From assembly GCF_008993995.1 (NCBI RefSeq), contig NZ_BKNN01000028.1, positions 1-35,881 on the forward strand: a stretch of DNA of 35,881 nt, written 5' to 3'. Origin of the DNA: Acinetobacter brisouii. Its GTDB lineage: Bacteria > Pseudomonadota > Gammaproteobacteria > Pseudomonadales > Moraxellaceae. The first letter of the stretch is position 1. The number at the start of each line of letters is the position of its first letter. Positions 35,605 through 35,881 of this stretch are shown in pieces. The notes below the pieces were generated by a model. It was not told where the DNA came from, did no database searches, and saw nothing but the letters and a program-made list of their open reading frames with translations. Both the position numbers and the translations under genes were made by a program.

Positions 35605-35881
35605 TATAGTTCTATAGTCAAACTACTTTATTATTCATACAAGATTCGAAAAAAACTCGAAATAACTCATCGACTGAGTCGATCAACCATTCTTTACGCT
35701 TACGTTTAACCCATGCCCACATCTGTTCTATAGGATTTAAATCAGGGCTGTATGCAGGAAGCCAAAGAATTTTATGCCCTTGTTGTTCCAATAACTCCTG
35801 AATATCTGCTCTTTTATGAAATGCTGCATTATCCATAACCACTACACTATTTTCTGGTAATGCTGGTATGAGGAATTGCTC
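35605..35881 (-). mobile_element. IS630-family insertion sequence, right end (partial)
   Basis: The 3' end of an IS630-type element continues beyond the window edge. Its outer boundary is not sharp: several TA dinucleotides (35605-35616, TATAGTTCTATAG) could be the duplicated TA target that this family uses. The inverted repeat cannot be confirmed without the other end. Confidence 0.65.
35618..35881 (-). CDS. IS630-family transposase, C-terminal part
   Basis: The last 87 codons of a DDE transposase; the frame is open to the window edge (upstream residues EQFLIPALPENSVV). The second catalytic aspartate is in VVVMDNAAFHK and the glutamate in LPAYSPDLNPIEQMWAWVK, which is the classic C-terminal block of IS630/Tc1-mariner transposases. 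The ATG sometimes picked at 35842 is internal. Many IS630 elements split this protein over two frames, and the upstream part would show whether this one does. It ends about 13 bases before the open frame of the disrupted membrane-protein gene. Confidence 0.88.
   Translation of the reverse strand, partial: EQFLIPALPENSVVVMDNAAFHKRADIQELLEQQGHKILWLPAYSPDLNPIEQMWAWVKRKRKEWLIDSVDELFRVFFESCMNNKVV

Overview
The window looks like a piece of an Acinetobacter chromosome. This rests on the moderately AT-rich sequence, on gene order such as tpiA-secG-tRNA-Leu, pilB-pilC-pilD-coaE and fadB-fadA, and on protein features typical of the Moraxellaceae. The genus is an inference from gene content and style; no database was searched.

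Left edge to about 6.2 kb, accessory region. An IS3-family element runs off the left end and abuts the C-terminal third of a broken amidase gene. Next comes a minus-strand operon, read from right to left: an OprD-type porin, a RidA-like deaminase, a DadA-like D-amino acid dehydrogenase, D-serine ammonia-lyase (DsdA) and a LysR regulator. Together these form a D-serine/D-amino acid uptake and breakdown cassette: porin entry, oxidation or elimination, and clearance of the 2-aminoacrylate released by the lyase. A dyad of the LysR-box type sits about 66 bases upstream of the inferred oprD transcription start. A strong hairpin separates dsdA from lysR.

6.3 to 17.6 kb, core region. It holds tRNA-Leu(GAG), secG and tpiA on the minus strand. 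The type IV pilus assembly genes pilB, pilC and pilD follow on the plus strand with coaE. An EamA transporter and rlmB (minus) end tail-to-tail with coaE on one shared hairpin. Then come ppnP (minus), recN, yqgE and ruvX (plus).

17.6 to 24.5 kb. A three-gene efflux operon of AaeXAB type (FUSC pump, DUF1656 protein, HlyD-type adaptor) lies divergent from an IclR regulator, with several palindromes between them. A large SulP transporter fused to a beta-carbonic anhydrase follows.

24.7 to 31.4 kb, all minus strand. It contains pgsA, uvrC, a secreted cysteine-rich protein made of two near-identical repeats (not recognised), lpxO (lipid A hydroxylase), and a pair made of a histidine acid phosphatase and a KdgM-like porin.

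31.4 to 35.9 kb. The fatty-acid beta-oxidation complex genes fadB and fadA are on the plus strand. After them lies a small membrane-protein gene whose 5' end is lost at an IS630-family element, which runs off the right edge.

Most of the window is ordinary housekeeping sequence. The most notable points are the self-contained D-serine cassette with its putative operator, the coaE/eamA terminator built into both coding ends, the duplicated secreted Cys-rich protein, the SulP-carbonic anhydrase fusion, and the two IS-disrupted genes. I did not find a clearly unprecedented multi-gene system.
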